Below are positions 18,093 through 28,078 of a stretch of 64,000 nucleotides of DNA, piece after piece. The notes below the pieces were generated by a model. That model did no database searches and was not told where the DNA came from. It saw only the letters and a list, made by a program, of their open reading frames with translations. This stretch comes from a bacterium (GTDB lineage: Bacteria > Desulfobacterota > Binatia > DP-6), in contig JAHCID010000001.1 of NCBI GenBank assembly GCA_026129405.1, positions 775,237-839,236 of the forward strand, written 5' to 3'. How positions within the stretch are numbered: the stretch's first letter is position 1; the number at the start of each line of letters is the position of its first letter. Both the position numbers and the translations under genes were made by a program.

Positions 18093-20086
18093 AGGTCGCG
18101 GTAGGTCGCATAGTGCTGGAGCACCGACTTCACGTAGTCGCGTGTCTCGCGGAAGCTGATCAGCTCGACGAACTCGTCCTCCGGCCGCTCGCCGTAGCGG
18201 CGCTCCCACTTGGTCACCGCGTCGACGCCGGCGTTGTAGGCGGCCAGCGCCTTCACCTGCGAGCCCTGGTAGCGGTCGAGCAGCCGGCGCAGCAGCGCCG
18301 TGCCGAGCGTGACGTTGGTGCCGACGCGGTGGAGCGCAGCGCGGTCCGGCGGCGGCATGCCGGTGGCGGCGGCGACCTCGCGCGCCGTCCCCGGCAGGAG
18401 CTGCATGAGCCCGTGGGCGTCGGCGTGTGAGACCGCGTCGGGCGTGAACAGGCTCTCCTGGCGGATCAGCGCGGTCACCAGCAGCGGGTCGAGGTTGCGC
18501 GCCGCCGCCTGCTCGCGGACGACGTCCCAGTATCCCAGCGGGTAGAGGTACTGGCGGTCGGAGCCGAGGACGCGGCTGCGGGCGACGCGCAACGCGGCGC
18601 CTGGCGCGTCGACGGCGGCGTAGGCGGCGAGAACCGATTCGGCGGGGGCGGCGTCCGCGAGCGCGTCGATCTCGAGCCGGGCGAGGCGGAAATAGCCCAG
18701 CTCCCACAAGGCCCGTGCACGGTCGGCGTGCGGACCGCCCAGGTCTTCGGGAAACGCGGGCCGCGACGCGGCGACGACCAGCTCCGGGTCGGCGACCGGC
18801 GCGGGCATGCCGAGTCGCAGACGGGCGAGGGCGCCGTAGTAGGTCGTCGGATGATGTTCGGCGACGTGCTGGAGGCGCGCCGGCGCGCGCGGATCGCCGA
18901 GCACCTCGAGCGAGCGCGCCTCCCAGTACTCCGCGGCGATACGCGTCGCGCGTGGGCTGTCGTCCGCGAGTGCAGCGAAGTGCTCGGCCGCGGCGGCCGG
19001 GTTGCCGGCGAGATACTGTACCCAGCCGGCACGCCAGCGCGCGTCGTCGGCGTTGCGGGACGCCGGCCAGCGCTCGGCCACCTCGCCGTAGGCCGCGCCG
19101 GCGGCGTCGAAGCGTCCCGCCTCCTGATCGATGCGCCCGATCGCGTACAGCGCCTCCGGCGCCTCGCGCCCGTCCGGGAAGCGTGCGAGCAGCTCGCGGA
19201 AGAGCACCTGCGCGCCCGCGTCGTCGTCGTCGTTCCAGCGCCAGCGTGCGGCGGCGGCGAGCGCGCGGCTGCCGAGGTCGGCCGGGGCGTGTGCGCCGAG
19301 CTCGCGGCAGATCTCCTCGGCGACGTTGCGGCCCCCGAGCGCCCGCTCGGCTCGGGCCCGCACCCACAGCGCTTCTGCACGCAGGCGGGGCGGCGGATCG
19401 GTGGCGATCACCGCCATCGCCGCGTCGAGCGCCGCCCGGGAGTCGCCCTCGTCGAGTCGCAGGCCGGCTTCCGTGATCCGTGCCTGCGGGGTGAGGCCGA
19501 GCGCCGGCTGGCGCTGCCGGGCGCGCTCGGCAATGCGTCGGGCGCGGCGTGCGGCGAGGCTCTTCGGGCGGGCGGTACGGACCTGGCTTGCGAGGTCGAG
19601 GGCGTCGGCATCGTCGCCGCGGGCGTAGGCGATCTCGGCAAGACCGAGCGTCGCCAGCGTCGCGCGTGGGTCGCTGCCGGCGAGACGGCTGCGCGCCAGC
19701 ACGAACCACTCGGCCGCCCCGGGCAGGTCGCCGGTTCGACGTCGAACTCGGCCGACGGTCACCGCGGTGGAGCCGAGCCAGATCGAATCGGGGTGATTGG
19801 CGCGTAGCCGCCGCGCGAAGCTGCTGGCCGTGTCGGCGTCGTCGCGCGCTGCCGCCTGCGTCGCACGGAGGTGCAGCGCGAGGTCGCCGAGCTCGGGCCG
19901 CTGGCGTACCGCGGCGAGCAGCGGCGAGCGTGCGGACGTCGCCTGGCGCGGTGCGGCAGAGGCACGACCTACCACCCCCTGCGCGGGGCCGGCCTCCTCT
20001 CTCGGACTCCGCGGTGTTGGCCGGGGAGCGAGGCAGCCGGCCGCCACCACGAGCCCAGCAACCCACCACGCCGTACGGCGCCACAT
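17984..20086 (-). CDS. slt: Soluble lytic murein transglycosylase, lipoprotein form
   Basis: A 700-residue Slt70-like enzyme that cleaves glycan strands to 1,6-anhydro-MurNAc products. A lipoprotein signal (VAAGC, Cys18) is followed by a long alpha-helical, TPR-like superhelix (about 60-510). The catalytic domain has Glu544 in LIRQESLFTPDAVSHADAHGLMQLLP, TNVTLGTALL and ALAAYNAGVDAVTKW. The C-terminal tail of about 30 residues after YRDLYVPAP is Pro/Ser/Thr-rich and overlaps mpl. Supplies the fragments recycled by ldcA and mpl on the opposite strand. Strong GGAGGGG site before the ATG. Confidence 0.92.
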   Translation of the reverse strand: MWRRTAWWVAGLVVAAGCLAPRPTPRSPREEAGPAQGVVGRASAAPRQATSARSPLLAAVRQRPELGDLALHLRATQAAARDDADTASSFARRLRANHPDSIWLGSTAVTVGRVRRRTGDLPGAAEWFVLARSRLAGSDPRATLATLGLAEIAYARGDDADALDLASQVRTARPKSLAARRARRIAERARQRQPALGLTPQARITEAGLRLDEGDSRAALDAAMAVIATDPPPRLRAEALWVRARAERALGGRNVAEEICRELGAHAPADLGSRALAAAARWRWNDDDDAGAQVLFRELLARFPDGREAPEALYAIGRIDQEAGRFDAAGAAYGEVAERWPASRNADDARWRAGWVQYLAGNPAAAAEHFAALADDSPRATRIAAEYWEARSLEVLGDPRAPARLQHVAEHHPTTYYGALARLRLGMPAPVADPELVVAASRPAFPEDLGGPHADRARALWELGYFRLARLEIDALADAAPAESVLAAYAAVDAPGAALRVARSRVLGSDRQYLYPLGYWDVVREQAAARNLDPLLVTALIRQESLFTPDAVSHADAHGLMQLLPGTAREVAAATGMPPPDRAALHRVGTNVTLGTALLRRLLDRYQGSQVKALAAYNAGVDAVTKWERRYGERPEDEFVELISFRETRDYVKSVLQHYATYRDLYVPAPSPLATSDGSPPNAPFDMMTMTSPGVADPTR

Positions 20087-20098
20087 GACGCCCCTCCG

Positions 20099-20127
20099 GC
20101 GCTACCATGCGTCCCCGGTGCCGGCAA
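20099..20127 (-). promoter_or_regulatory. Putative promoter of slt
   Basis: Minus-strand TTGCCG (20122-20127), 17 bp, TAGCGC (20099-20104), 12 bases before the ATG. The expected start point falls inside the GGAGGGG ribosome-binding site, which weakens the call. Confidence 0.35.
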
Positions 20128-20128
20128 C

Positions 20129-20157
20129 TTGACTCGCAGCCGACCCGCCACGAGCAT
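20129..20157 (+). promoter_or_regulatory. Weak putative promoter of yggS
   Basis: TTGACT at 20129-20134, 17 bp, GAGCAT at 20152-20157; good -35, poor -10. Six bases later lies the GTG at 20164. Its -35 abuts that of the divergent slt promoter. Confidence 0.3.
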
Positions 20158-20163
20158 GCGCAC

Positions 20164-20880
20164 GTGCCTGCCGAGCCAGACGCCGCGGTGGATCGCATCG
20201 CGGCGGTGCGTGCGGAGGTTGCCGCAATCGCGCGGCGCGCTGGGCGGAAGGCGGACGAGGTGGGCATCGTCGCCGTCACCAAGACGATGCCGCCCGAGGT
20301 GGTGCGTGAGGCCCTCGCCGGCGGCCTGACGGACCTCGGCGAGAACTACGTCCAGGAGGCCCGCGCCAAGCGCCTGCAGGTCGGCGCCGGCCGCTGGCAT
20401 CTCGTCGGGGGCCTCCAGCGCAACAAGGTGCGCGCGGCCGTGGCGGTGTTCGACGTGATCCAGTCGCTCGACACCCCGGCCGTGGCACGGGCGCTGGGCG
20501 AGGAGGCCGCCGCCGCGGGCCGCCGCTTGCCGGTCCTGATCCAGGTGAACGCCGCCGGCCGCGCGGGGCAGCGGGGCGTCTTGCCGGAAGCGCTGCCGGA
20601 GCTGGCGCGCGTCGTCGTGGGGATGCCATCCCTCGAGCTGCTCGGGTTGATGACGATCGCACCGGCAGGGGCTGGCGCGGAGGCGGTCCGGGCGCATTTC
20701 GCTGCGGTCCGGGCGCTGCGGGACGCGACCGCGAGGTCGCTCGGGGTTGAAATGCCCCACCTTTCCATGGGAATGAGCGACGATTTCTCGCTCGCCATCG
20801 AGGAAGGAGCCACGCTCGTGAGGCTGGGTCGCGCGCTCTTCGGTCCCCGGAGGAGCGCTCCGTGGCGGGAGGGTTCATGA
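20164..20880 (+). CDS. yggS: PLP homeostasis protein YggS/PROSC family
   Basis: Single-domain alanine-racemase-fold protein that binds pyridoxal phosphate and controls its pool. Family features: IVAVTKTMPPEVVREALAGGLTDLGENYVQEA with the PLP lysine in TK, WHLVGGLQRNK, VLIQVNAAGRAGQRG and LSMGMSDDFSLAIEEGATLVRLG. The GTG at 20164 gives an N terminus of normal length; an ATG at 20107 would add 19 unlike residues. It overlaps proC by four bases (ATGA), the classical yggS-proC-yggT arrangement. Confidence 0.92.
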   Translation: MPAEPDAAVDRIAAVRAEVAAIARRAGRKADEVGIVAVTKTMPPEVVREALAGGLTDLGENYVQEARAKRLQVGAGRWHLVGGLQRNKVRAAVAVFDVIQSLDTPAVARALGEEAAAAGRRLPVLIQVNAAGRAGQRGVLPEALPELARVVVGMPSLELLGLMTIAPAGAGAEAVRAHFAAVRALRDATARSLGVEMPHLSMGMSDDFSLAIEEGATLVRLGRALFGPRRSAPWREGS

Positions 20881-21686
20881 AGAAGATCGGCTTCATCGGC
20901 GCGGGAAACATGGCTTCGGCCCTCATCCGGGGCTTTCTCGACGCGCAGCGCTACAAGCCTGCGGATCTCTGGGTCAGCGACCCGGTCGACGCCCAGGTGC
21001 GTCGCCTGAAGCGCGCCCACAAGATCGAGGGCACGCGCAACAACCGCGACCTCGTCCGCGGCTCGCAGACGGTCATCCTGGCAGTGAAGCCGCAGGCCAT
21101 GGCCCAGGTCCTCGAGGAGATCCGGGCCGAGGCCAACCCGAAGAAGCTCTTCATCTCGATCGCGGCCGGCTTTCCCCTGCGGCGGCTCGAGGCGGGTCTC
21201 GGGGGACAGGGGCGGGTCGTCCGGGTGATGCCGAACACCCCCGTGCTGGTCGGGAAGGGCATCTCGGTCGCCGTCGCCGGCGCCCGCGCCACACCGGCCG
21301 ACATGAAGGCCACCCTGAAGCTGTTCAAGGCCGTCGGCGAGGCGGTGGCGATCACCGGCGAGGACCTGCTCGACGCGGTGACTGCGTTGTCGGGCAGCGG
21401 GCCGGCCTTCGTCTATCTCTTCGCCGAGTGTCTCATCGAAGGCGGTGTACGCGGCGGGCTGTCGCAGACGCTCGCCACCCAACTCGCCCATGCGACGCTG
21501 GGCGGAGCCGCGGCGATGCTCGGCGAGAGCGGGCTCTCCGCCCGCGAGCTGCGCGACATGGTCACCTCGCCGGGCGGCACGACGCTGGCGGGACTCGGGG
21601 CGCTCGAGAATCTGCACTTCCGTGAGGCGGTGATCACGGCGGTCGAGACCGCCACCCGTCGCGCCCGCGAGCTGGCGGCGGCCTGA
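20877..21686 (+). CDS. proC: Pyrroline-5-carboxylate reductase
   Basis: Last step of proline synthesis, NAD(P)H-dependent. Rossmann start KKIGFIGAGNMASALIRGF, then ILAVKPQAMAQVL, VRVMPNTPVLVGKG, and the C-terminal signature around DAVTALSGSGPAFVYLFAECLIEGGVRGGL ending PGGTTLAGL. ATG 20877 is chosen because GGGAGGG lies a few bases upstream and the alignment starts there. 269 residues. The yggS stop is inside its first codons. Confidence 0.96.
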   Translation: MKKIGFIGAGNMASALIRGFLDAQRYKPADLWVSDPVDAQVRRLKRAHKIEGTRNNRDLVRGSQTVILAVKPQAMAQVLEEIRAEANPKKLFISIAAGFPLRRLEAGLGGQGRVVRVMPNTPVLVGKGISVAVAGARATPADMKATLKLFKAVGEAVAITGEDLLDAVTALSGSGPAFVYLFAECLIEGGVRGGLSQTLATQLAHATLGGAAAMLGESGLSARELRDMVTSPGGTTLAGLGALENLHFREAVITAVETATRRARELAAA

Positions 21687-21693
21687 GCCGTTC

Positions 21694-22029
21694 GTGCCCG
21701 GCGTCCTGCTGCGTCAGTTCACGTTCGCGGTGGCGTCCATCCTGGACGCGCTGCTCACCCTGTACTTCTGGGTCCTCATCATCTCGGCGCTGCTCTCCTG
21801 GGTGAACCCGGATCCGTACAACCCGATCGTGCGCTTCCTGCGTGCGGTCACCGAGCCGGTCCTCTACCAGGTGCGGCGCTGGCTGCCTTTCGTCTATGCC
21901 GCCGGCATCGACTTCTCGCCGCTCGTGGTGATCCTGGCGATCCAGTTCCTGCGCATCTTCGTCGTCCAGAGCCTCTACGAGCTGGCGGACCGCATCTCCG
22001 CCGTGCCGGCGATGCTGCCGTTTGCCTGA
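21694..22029 (+). CDS. yggT: YggT family integral membrane protein
   Basis: A 111-residue protein with two hydrophobic hairpins: residues 10-38 (VASILDALLTLYFWVLIISALLSWV) then the family motif NPDPYNPIVRFLRAVTEPVLYQVRRWLP and a second span around 70-95. YggT proteins have no settled biochemical role and have been linked to osmotic stress. Start GTG, seven bases after proC. Overlaps yggU by eight bases. Confidence 0.9.
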   Translation: MPGVLLRQFTFAVASILDALLTLYFWVLIISALLSWVNPDPYNPIVRFLRAVTEPVLYQVRRWLPFVYAAGIDFSPLVVILAIQFLRIFVVQSLYELADRISAVPAMLPFA

Positions 22030-22354
22030 TCCCGGCGACTGGGTCCTGGCGGACGCGGACGGGTGCATCCTCCGCGTGCACGTCCGGCCCGGCGCGCGTC
22101 ACGACGAGCTTGCGGGGTTCCATGGCACGGCCCTGTGCCTGCGGGTGCGGGCTCGGCCCGTCGAGGGCGCGGCCAACGCCGCCGTGCAGGCGTTGATCGC
22201 GAGGCTCCTCGACGTCCCGCCGCGCGACGTCGTGCTCGAGTCCGGGGCGCGCGGCCGCGAGAAGCGATGGCGGGTGGCCGGGCTCGACGCGGCGACCGTG
22301 CGCGCGCGTCTCGCGCCGCGGCTTCGCGTTGACAGGGGGGAGGCCGGTGGTTAG
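22022..22354 (+). CDS. yggU: DUF167 family protein (YggU)
   Basis: A 110-residue DUF167 protein. The diagnostic part is LRVHVRPGARHDELAGFHGTALCLRVRARPVEGAANAAVQALIARLLDVP followed by VLESGARGREKRWRV. The start is a TTG overlapping the end of yggT. Conserved small cytoplasmic protein with no proven function; its place after yggT is common. Confidence 0.9.
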   Translation: MPDPGDWVLADADGCILRVHVRPGARHDELAGFHGTALCLRVRARPVEGAANAAVQALIARLLDVPPRDVVLESGARGREKRWRVAGLDAATVRARLAPRLRVDRGEAGG

Positions 22355-22363
22355 AGCCGCCGC

Positions 22364-22690
22364 ATGCCGATCTACGAGTACCGGTGCGAGAAGTGCGGCG
22401 ATTTCGAGATCACTCAGCGGATCACCGACGACCCGATCGGCAAGTGTCCGACGTGCAAGCGTAAGGTCAAGCGGCTCATTTCGAGCACCAGCTTTCAGCT
22501 GAAGGGCTCCGGTTGGTACGTCACCGACTACGCCCGCTCCGGCAAGGGCGGCGGCGAGTCGTCCGCGAAGAGCGAGAGCAGCGGGACGTCGTCCTCGGAG
22601 TCGAAGTCCGACAGCACCCCGTCCGCCAAGGCGGAGACGAAGCCGGCCAAGCCGAGCAAGTCCGAGAGCAAGAGCTCGAGCGCCGCCTGA
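22364..22690 (+). CDS. FmdB family zinc-ribbon protein
   Basis: A 108-residue putative regulatory protein. The N-terminal 45 residues form the FmdB zinc ribbon ([12 protein letters not shown] ... IGKCPTCK, two CxxC pairs), the rest (about residues 60-108) is a Ser/Lys/Glu-rich low-complexity tail. FmdB-type proteins are annotated as regulators of formamidase/amidase genes but evidence is scarce. It directly precedes, and its stop overlaps, the hydantoinase-type hyuA gene, which fits an amide-hydrolysis context. Confidence 0.92.
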   Translation: MPIYEYRCEKCGDFEITQRITDDPIGKCPTCKRKVKRLISSTSFQLKGSGWYVTDYARSGKGGGESSAKSESSGTSSSESKSDSTPSAKAETKPAKPSKSESKSSSAA

Positions 22691-24667
22691 GCCCGGTCGT
22701 CCTCGTCGGCGCCGACACCGGCGGCACCTTCACCGACCTCGTCGCCGTCGCCGGCGGTCGCCTGCGCGTCGTGAAGGTCCGCTCGACGCCCGACGATCCG
22801 GCGCGCGCCGTCCGCGAGGGGCTGCGCCGGCTCGGAGCCGACGCCGCGACCGTGCTGCACTACGGCTCGACGGTCGCGACCAACGCGCTGCTCGAGCGCA
22901 AAGGGGCGCGCGTCGTGCTGCTCACGACGGCGGGCTTCGAAGACGTGCTCGCGATCGGCCGTCAGACGCGGCCCGCGCTGTACGCGCTCGAGCCGGCGCT
23001 GCCCGAGCCGCTCGTCCCGGCGGCGCGCCGGCTCGGTGTCGACGAGCGCATGCTGGCCGACGGCCGCGTCGAGCGCCCGCTCGCCGCGTCGGCGGCTACG
23101 CGGCTCGCCGCCGACGTGCGCCGGGCGGGCGCCGAGGCGATCGCGATCTGCCTGCTGCATGCGTACGCCAACCCGGCACACGAGGAGCGGCTGCGCCGCG
23201 CGCTCGCTCCGCTCGGCCTGCACGTGACGGCGTCGCACCGCCTGCTGCGCGAGTACCGCGAGTACGAGCGCACCGCGACGACGGTCGTGAACGCCTACGT
23301 CGGCCCGCTGATGGCGCGGCACCTCGGGACGCTGGGCCGCAGCGTTCCGGGCGGGCTGCGCGTCATGCAGTCGAACGGCGGCCTCATCGGCATGGCGACC
23401 GCCGTCGCCGAGCCCGTGCGCACGGTGCTCTCCGGACCCGCCGGCGGCGTCGTCGGTGCGGCGACGCGCGCGCGCCGCGCGGGCATCGTGCGGATCCTGA
23501 CGCTCGACATGGGCGGCACGTCGACGGACGTCAGCGTCGTCGACGGTCCGCTCGCGGCACGCACCGAGACCGTCGCCGGCGGCGTGCCGGTGCGCATTCC
23601 GACGATCGACATCCATACCGTCGGCGCCGGCGGCGGCTCGCTGGCGCGCATCGACGCCGGCGGCGCGCTCCGCGTCGGCCCGGAGAGCGCCGGCGCCGAT
23701 CCGGGCCCGGCCTGCTACGGACATGGCGAGCGGCCGACGGTCACCGACGCGAACCTCGTCCTCGGCCGGCTCGTCGAGACCGAGTTCCTCGGCGGCGCCA
23801 TGAGGCTCGAGACGGCGCGCGCACGCCGCGTGCTCGCGCCGCTGGCGCGCCGGCTCGGCGGCACGGTGGAGCAGGCGGCGGCCGGCGTCGTCGCCGTGGT
23901 GACGGCGGCCATGGAGCGCGCGCTGCGGGTGATCACGGTCGAGCGCGGGCTCGATCCGCGGCTCTTCACGCTGGTCGCGTTCGGCGGCGCGGGCGCGCTC
24001 CACGCGGCGGACCTCGCGCGTGCGCTCGGCATGCGGCGCGTGTGGGTGCCGCCCCATCCGGGTCTGCTGTCGGCGTGGGGCATGGTCGCAGCCGATCTCA
24101 TCCGCGACGTCGGCCAGACGCTGCGTCGGGTGGAGCCGCCCGACGCCGTCCTGCGCCGCGGGCTCGTGACCCTCGAGCGCGAGGCGCGCGCCGCGCTGGC
24201 CCGCGACGGTGTGCCCGCGGCGCGCTGCACCGCGACGCTCGAGGTGCGCTACGCCGGCCAGTCGTACGAGATCGCGGTGCCGTACGGACGCGGCTGGCGG
24301 GCGGCGTTCCACCGGCTGCACGAGCGCCGCTTCGGGCACGCCGACGCGAGCCGTCCGCTCGAGGTCGTCACCCTGCGCGTGCGTGCGCATGGCGGCGGCG
24401 GACGGCCGCCGGCGGACGGACCGCGCCGGCGCGGGCGTCCCGAGGTGCGACTCCAGCGGCGCGTCGTGTTCGACGGCCGCGCCGTGCGCACGCCGGTGCT
24501 GCGCCGCGAGACGCTGCCCGCCGGATGGACGCAGCGCGGGCCGGCGATCGTCTGCGAGTACAGCGCGACCACGGTCGTGCCGCCCGGGTGGCGGGCGTCG
24601 CTCGACCGCACGGGCGGGCTCCTGCTCGAGGCGCCTGCGTCCCCGCGGGCCGGCGCGGAGGCAGCGC

Positions 24668-24675
<8 letters not shown>
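22687..24675 (+). CDS. hyuA: Hydantoinase/oxoprolinase family protein, HyuA-type subunit
   Basis: 662-residue ATP-dependent subunit of the hydantoinase/5-oxoprolinase/acetone carboxylase superfamily. ASKHA-type phosphate loop DTGGTFTD at residues 10-17, second nucleotide motif [17 protein letters not shown], then [13 protein letters not shown] and [12 protein letters not shown]. The only codon that keeps the first loop is CTG at 22687, overlapping the fmdB stop (CTGA); no ATG, GTG or TTG is in frame before 22760 or so. hyuB overlaps its 3' end by eight bases. Substrate (N-methylhydantoin, oxoproline or another amide) cannot be decided. Confidence 0.88.
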
Positions 24676-26287
<1,612 letters not shown>

Positions 26288-26288
26288 A

Positions 26289-26306
26289 GCCCGGATCGCT
26301 CCGGGC
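26289..26306. terminator. Bidirectional hairpin between hyuB and the phasin-like gene
   Basis: Perfect 7-bp stem GCCCGGA / TCCGGGC with loop TCGC, centred between the converging stop codons of hyuB and the coiled-coil gene. No T-run on either side. Confidence 0.55.
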
Positions 26307-26311
26307 CGCGC

Positions 26312-26680
26312 TCAGGCGGCTTCGTGCTTGCCGAGCGTGTCGATGCGACGTTCGAGCTCGGTGATGCGCTGTGCGAGCGCCTCGACCTGCTCAGTCGACG
26401 CGACGCCGACCCGACGCGCGAACACGTCGCCCAGCTCGCCCAGGCGTTGCACGAGCAGCTCGCGCAGGCGCGCGCGCTCGCTGGCGAAGGTCTCGACCGC
26501 GCGCGTGGCGCGCTGGCGGGCGTCGGCGATCAGCTCGGTGGGCTGCGTGCGGGCGGCGGTGACGAGGTCGCGCGCGTCCTTGCCGATGCGGGTGACGAGC
26601 CGCTCTCCTTCGGCCTGCACGCGCTGCGCGGCGGCGCGCACGTCGAGGGACGTCAGACGGGCGGTGATGCTCTCTGCCAT
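26312..26680 (-). CDS. Small coiled-coil protein, phasin-like
   Basis: A 122-residue, mainly helical protein (MAESITARLTSLDVRAAAQRVQAEGERLVTRIGKD...) ending in a heptad-like stretch (STEQVEALAQRITELERRIDTLGKHEAA). The composition and the final coiled coil resemble phasin/poly(hydroxyalkanoate) granule-associated proteins, but no definitive motif is visible. ATG 26680 is chosen because GGAGGAGAAC lies directly before it. No signal peptide. The call of a phasin is tentative; it may be another small coiled-coil protein. Confidence 0.62.
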   Translation of the reverse strand: MAESITARLTSLDVRAAAQRVQAEGERLVTRIGKDARDLVTAARTQPTELIADARQRATRAVETFASERARLRELLVQRLGELGDVFARRVGVASTEQVEALAQRITELERRIDTLGKHEAA

Positions 26681-26733
26681 GTTCTCCTCCTCTGCGGTGG
26701 TCGAGAACGGCCTGCGCCGTCCCCAGGAGACCC

Positions 26734-26762
26734 GAGGTACTACGCGGTGCGTCAACGGTCAA
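26734..26762 (-). promoter_or_regulatory. Putative promoter of the phasin-like gene
   Basis: Minus-strand TTGACC (26757-26762), 17 bp, TACCTC (26734-26739). The -35 is part of a 7-bp tandem GTTGACC-GTTGACG. A leader of about 45 bases ends in the strong ribosome-binding site. Confidence 0.42.
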
Positions 26763-26820
26763 CCACCTTCAGGACCCGGAGAGGCCCCGGAGTCGGGCAT
26801 GCATCGGCCTCCGATCGGGG

Positions 26821-27189
26821 TCACTCCGCGGCGAAGTGGACGAGGCCGTCGACCTGGTAGATGCCGCGACGGATGTCGTCGCGCGGGATGCCGTGCTCGC
26901 CGCGCAGGTGCGCTACGAAGCGTTCGCGATCGGCGAAGCGACGCTGGTCGAGATCGCAGACGTACGGATCACGATCGATGCTGACGGCCGGCGGCACCAG
27001 CGAGCGGTCGGAGCGGTGCATGAACCAGGTGCGCTCGTGCTCGTAGGGATCGATCGGCACCCAGATGTCGAGGCCGTTGCCGTAGCCCGGCCCGGGACCC
27101 GGCGGGCGGCTGGGACGGCGTCCGCCCGGATCGGCGGACGTCGTCGCGGCGACGACGAGCAGCGCGACGAAGAGCAGCGGCCGACGCAT
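26821..27189 (-). CDS. Exported small protein with a degenerate C2H2-like motif
   Basis: 122 residues. Signal peptide at 1-19 (PLLFVALLVVAATTSA), a Pro/Gly-rich linker to about 38, then LDIWVPIDPYEHERTWFMHRSDRSL. Residues 78-99 have exactly the spacing of a classical zinc finger, C78-x2-D81-x12-H94-x4-H99 with F85 and F91 in the core positions, but the second Cys is Asp. I know no named family for the whole protein. It would act in the periplasm or outside. A good promoter lies 12 bases upstream of the start, with almost no leader. Confidence 0.68.
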   Translation of the reverse strand: MRRPLLFVALLVVAATTSADPGGRRPSRPPGPGPGYGNGLDIWVPIDPYEHERTWFMHRSDRSLVPPAVSIDRDPYVCDLDQRRFADRERFVAHLRGEHGIPRDDIRRGIYQVDGLVHFAAE

Positions 27190-27201
27190 GGGTCGTCGTC
27201 G

Positions 27202-27230
27202 AGGCTAGGGACGCCTCCCGCGGGTCACAA
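27202..27230 (-). promoter_or_regulatory. Putative promoter of the exported C2H2-like protein gene
   Basis: Minus-strand TTGTGA (27225-27230), 17 bp, TAGCCT (27202-27207), 12 bases before the ATG at 27189; predicted leader about six bases. Confidence 0.45.
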
Positions 27231-27267
27231 GCGCGCAGGTTCCATGCGTCACGGCACCGTCGCTGCG

Positions 27268-27296
27268 TTGACCGCCCGGAGCGATTCGAGTACGAC
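27268..27296 (+). promoter_or_regulatory. Promoter of tRNA-Val
   Basis: TTGACC at 27268-27273, 17 bp, TACGAC at 27291-27296. Expected start near 27303, giving a 13-base 5' leader to the tRNA, which is normal for RNase P processing. Confidence 0.58.
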
Positions 27297-27315
27297 CCCG
27301 GGCTCCTCTGGCTGT

Positions 27316-27389
27316 GGTCGCATAGCTCAGTTGGTTAGAGCGCCTGCTTCACACGCAGGAGGTCCCAGGTTCGAGTCCTGGTGCGACCA
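27316..27389 (+). tRNA. tRNA-Val (anticodon CAC)
   Basis: A 74-base cloverleaf: acceptor GGTCGCA (27316-27322) pairs with TGCGACC (27382-27388), discriminator A at 27389. The anticodon stem CCTGC/GCAGG (27343-27347, 27355-27359) encloses loop TTCACAC, anticodon CAC at 27350-27352, reading GUG. The T arm GGTTCGAGTCC is canonical. CCA is not encoded. The ATG of the next gene is only eight bases after the discriminator base. Confidence 0.95.
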
Positions 27390-27397
27390 TTCCCAGC

Positions 27398-28078
27398 ATG
27401 ATTTCGCTGCGCGGCGTGCAGAAGGTGTACCGGCAGGGCGACGCCGACGTTCGCGCCCTGTCCGACGTCTCGCTCGACATCGCGCCCGGCCAGTTCGTGG
27501 CGGTCGTCGGCCCGAGCGGCTCCGGCAAGAGCACGCTGCTGCATCTCATGGGCGGGCTCGATCAGCCGTCGGCGGGCGACATCCTCATCGACGGCACCTC
27601 GATCGCGCGCATGAGCGACGACGCGATCACCATCTTCCGGCGTCGCCACATCGGCGTCGTGTTCCAGTTCTTCAACCTGCTGCCGACGCTGTCCGCGGAG
27701 GAGAACGTCGCGCTGCCGCTGCTGCTCGACGGTCGCGCGCAGCGCGAGGTGCGGCCGAAGGTCGAAGCCGTGCTCGAGCAGGTCGGCCTCGGCCACCGCC
27801 GCCGGCATCGCCCCGACGAGCTGTCTGGCGGCGAGATGCAGCGCGTGGCGGTGGCGCGGGCGCTGGTCGTCGATCCCCTCTTGATCCTCGCCGACGAGCC
27901 GACCGGCAACCTCGACACCCGCACCGGCGAGCAGATCCTGTCGCTGGTGCAGGACGCGAACCGCTCGCGCGGCGCGACCATCGTCATGGTGACGCACGAC
28001 CAGCGCGCCGCGGGCTGGGGCAACCGCACGGTGACGATGAAGGACGGCGCCGTCGTCGGCGACGAGGTGACGGGATGA
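27398..28078 (+). CDS. ABC transporter ATPase, LolD/MacB type
   Basis: A 226-residue ATPase of the MacB/LolD/FtsE class. Walker A GPSGSGKS at 38-45, the class-typical FRRRHIGVVFQFFNLLPTLSAEENVALPLLL, signature LSGGEMQRVAVARAL, Walker B LLILADEPTGNLD, switch His in VMVTHD. These ATPases need a FtsX/MacB-fold permease, normally the next gene, but here the following gene is an APH-like kinase overlapping by four bases. No ribosome-binding site can exist because tRNA-Val ends eight bases upstream, so expression probably follows tRNA processing. Confidence 0.88.
   Translation: MISLRGVQKVYRQGDADVRALSDVSLDIAPGQFVAVVGPSGSGKSTLLHLMGGLDQPSAGDILIDGTSIARMSDDAITIFRRRHIGVVFQFFNLLPTLSAEENVALPLLLDGRAQREVRPKVEAVLEQVGLGHRRRHRPDELSGGEMQRVAVARALVVDPLLILADEPTGNLDTRTGEQILSLVQDANRSRGATIVMVTHDQRAAGWGNRTVTMKDGAVVGDEVTG

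Noticed and set aside
16071-20282. Very long minus-strand frame overlapping mpl and slt
   Set aside because: Antisense shadow with low-complexity composition; slt is in another frame.
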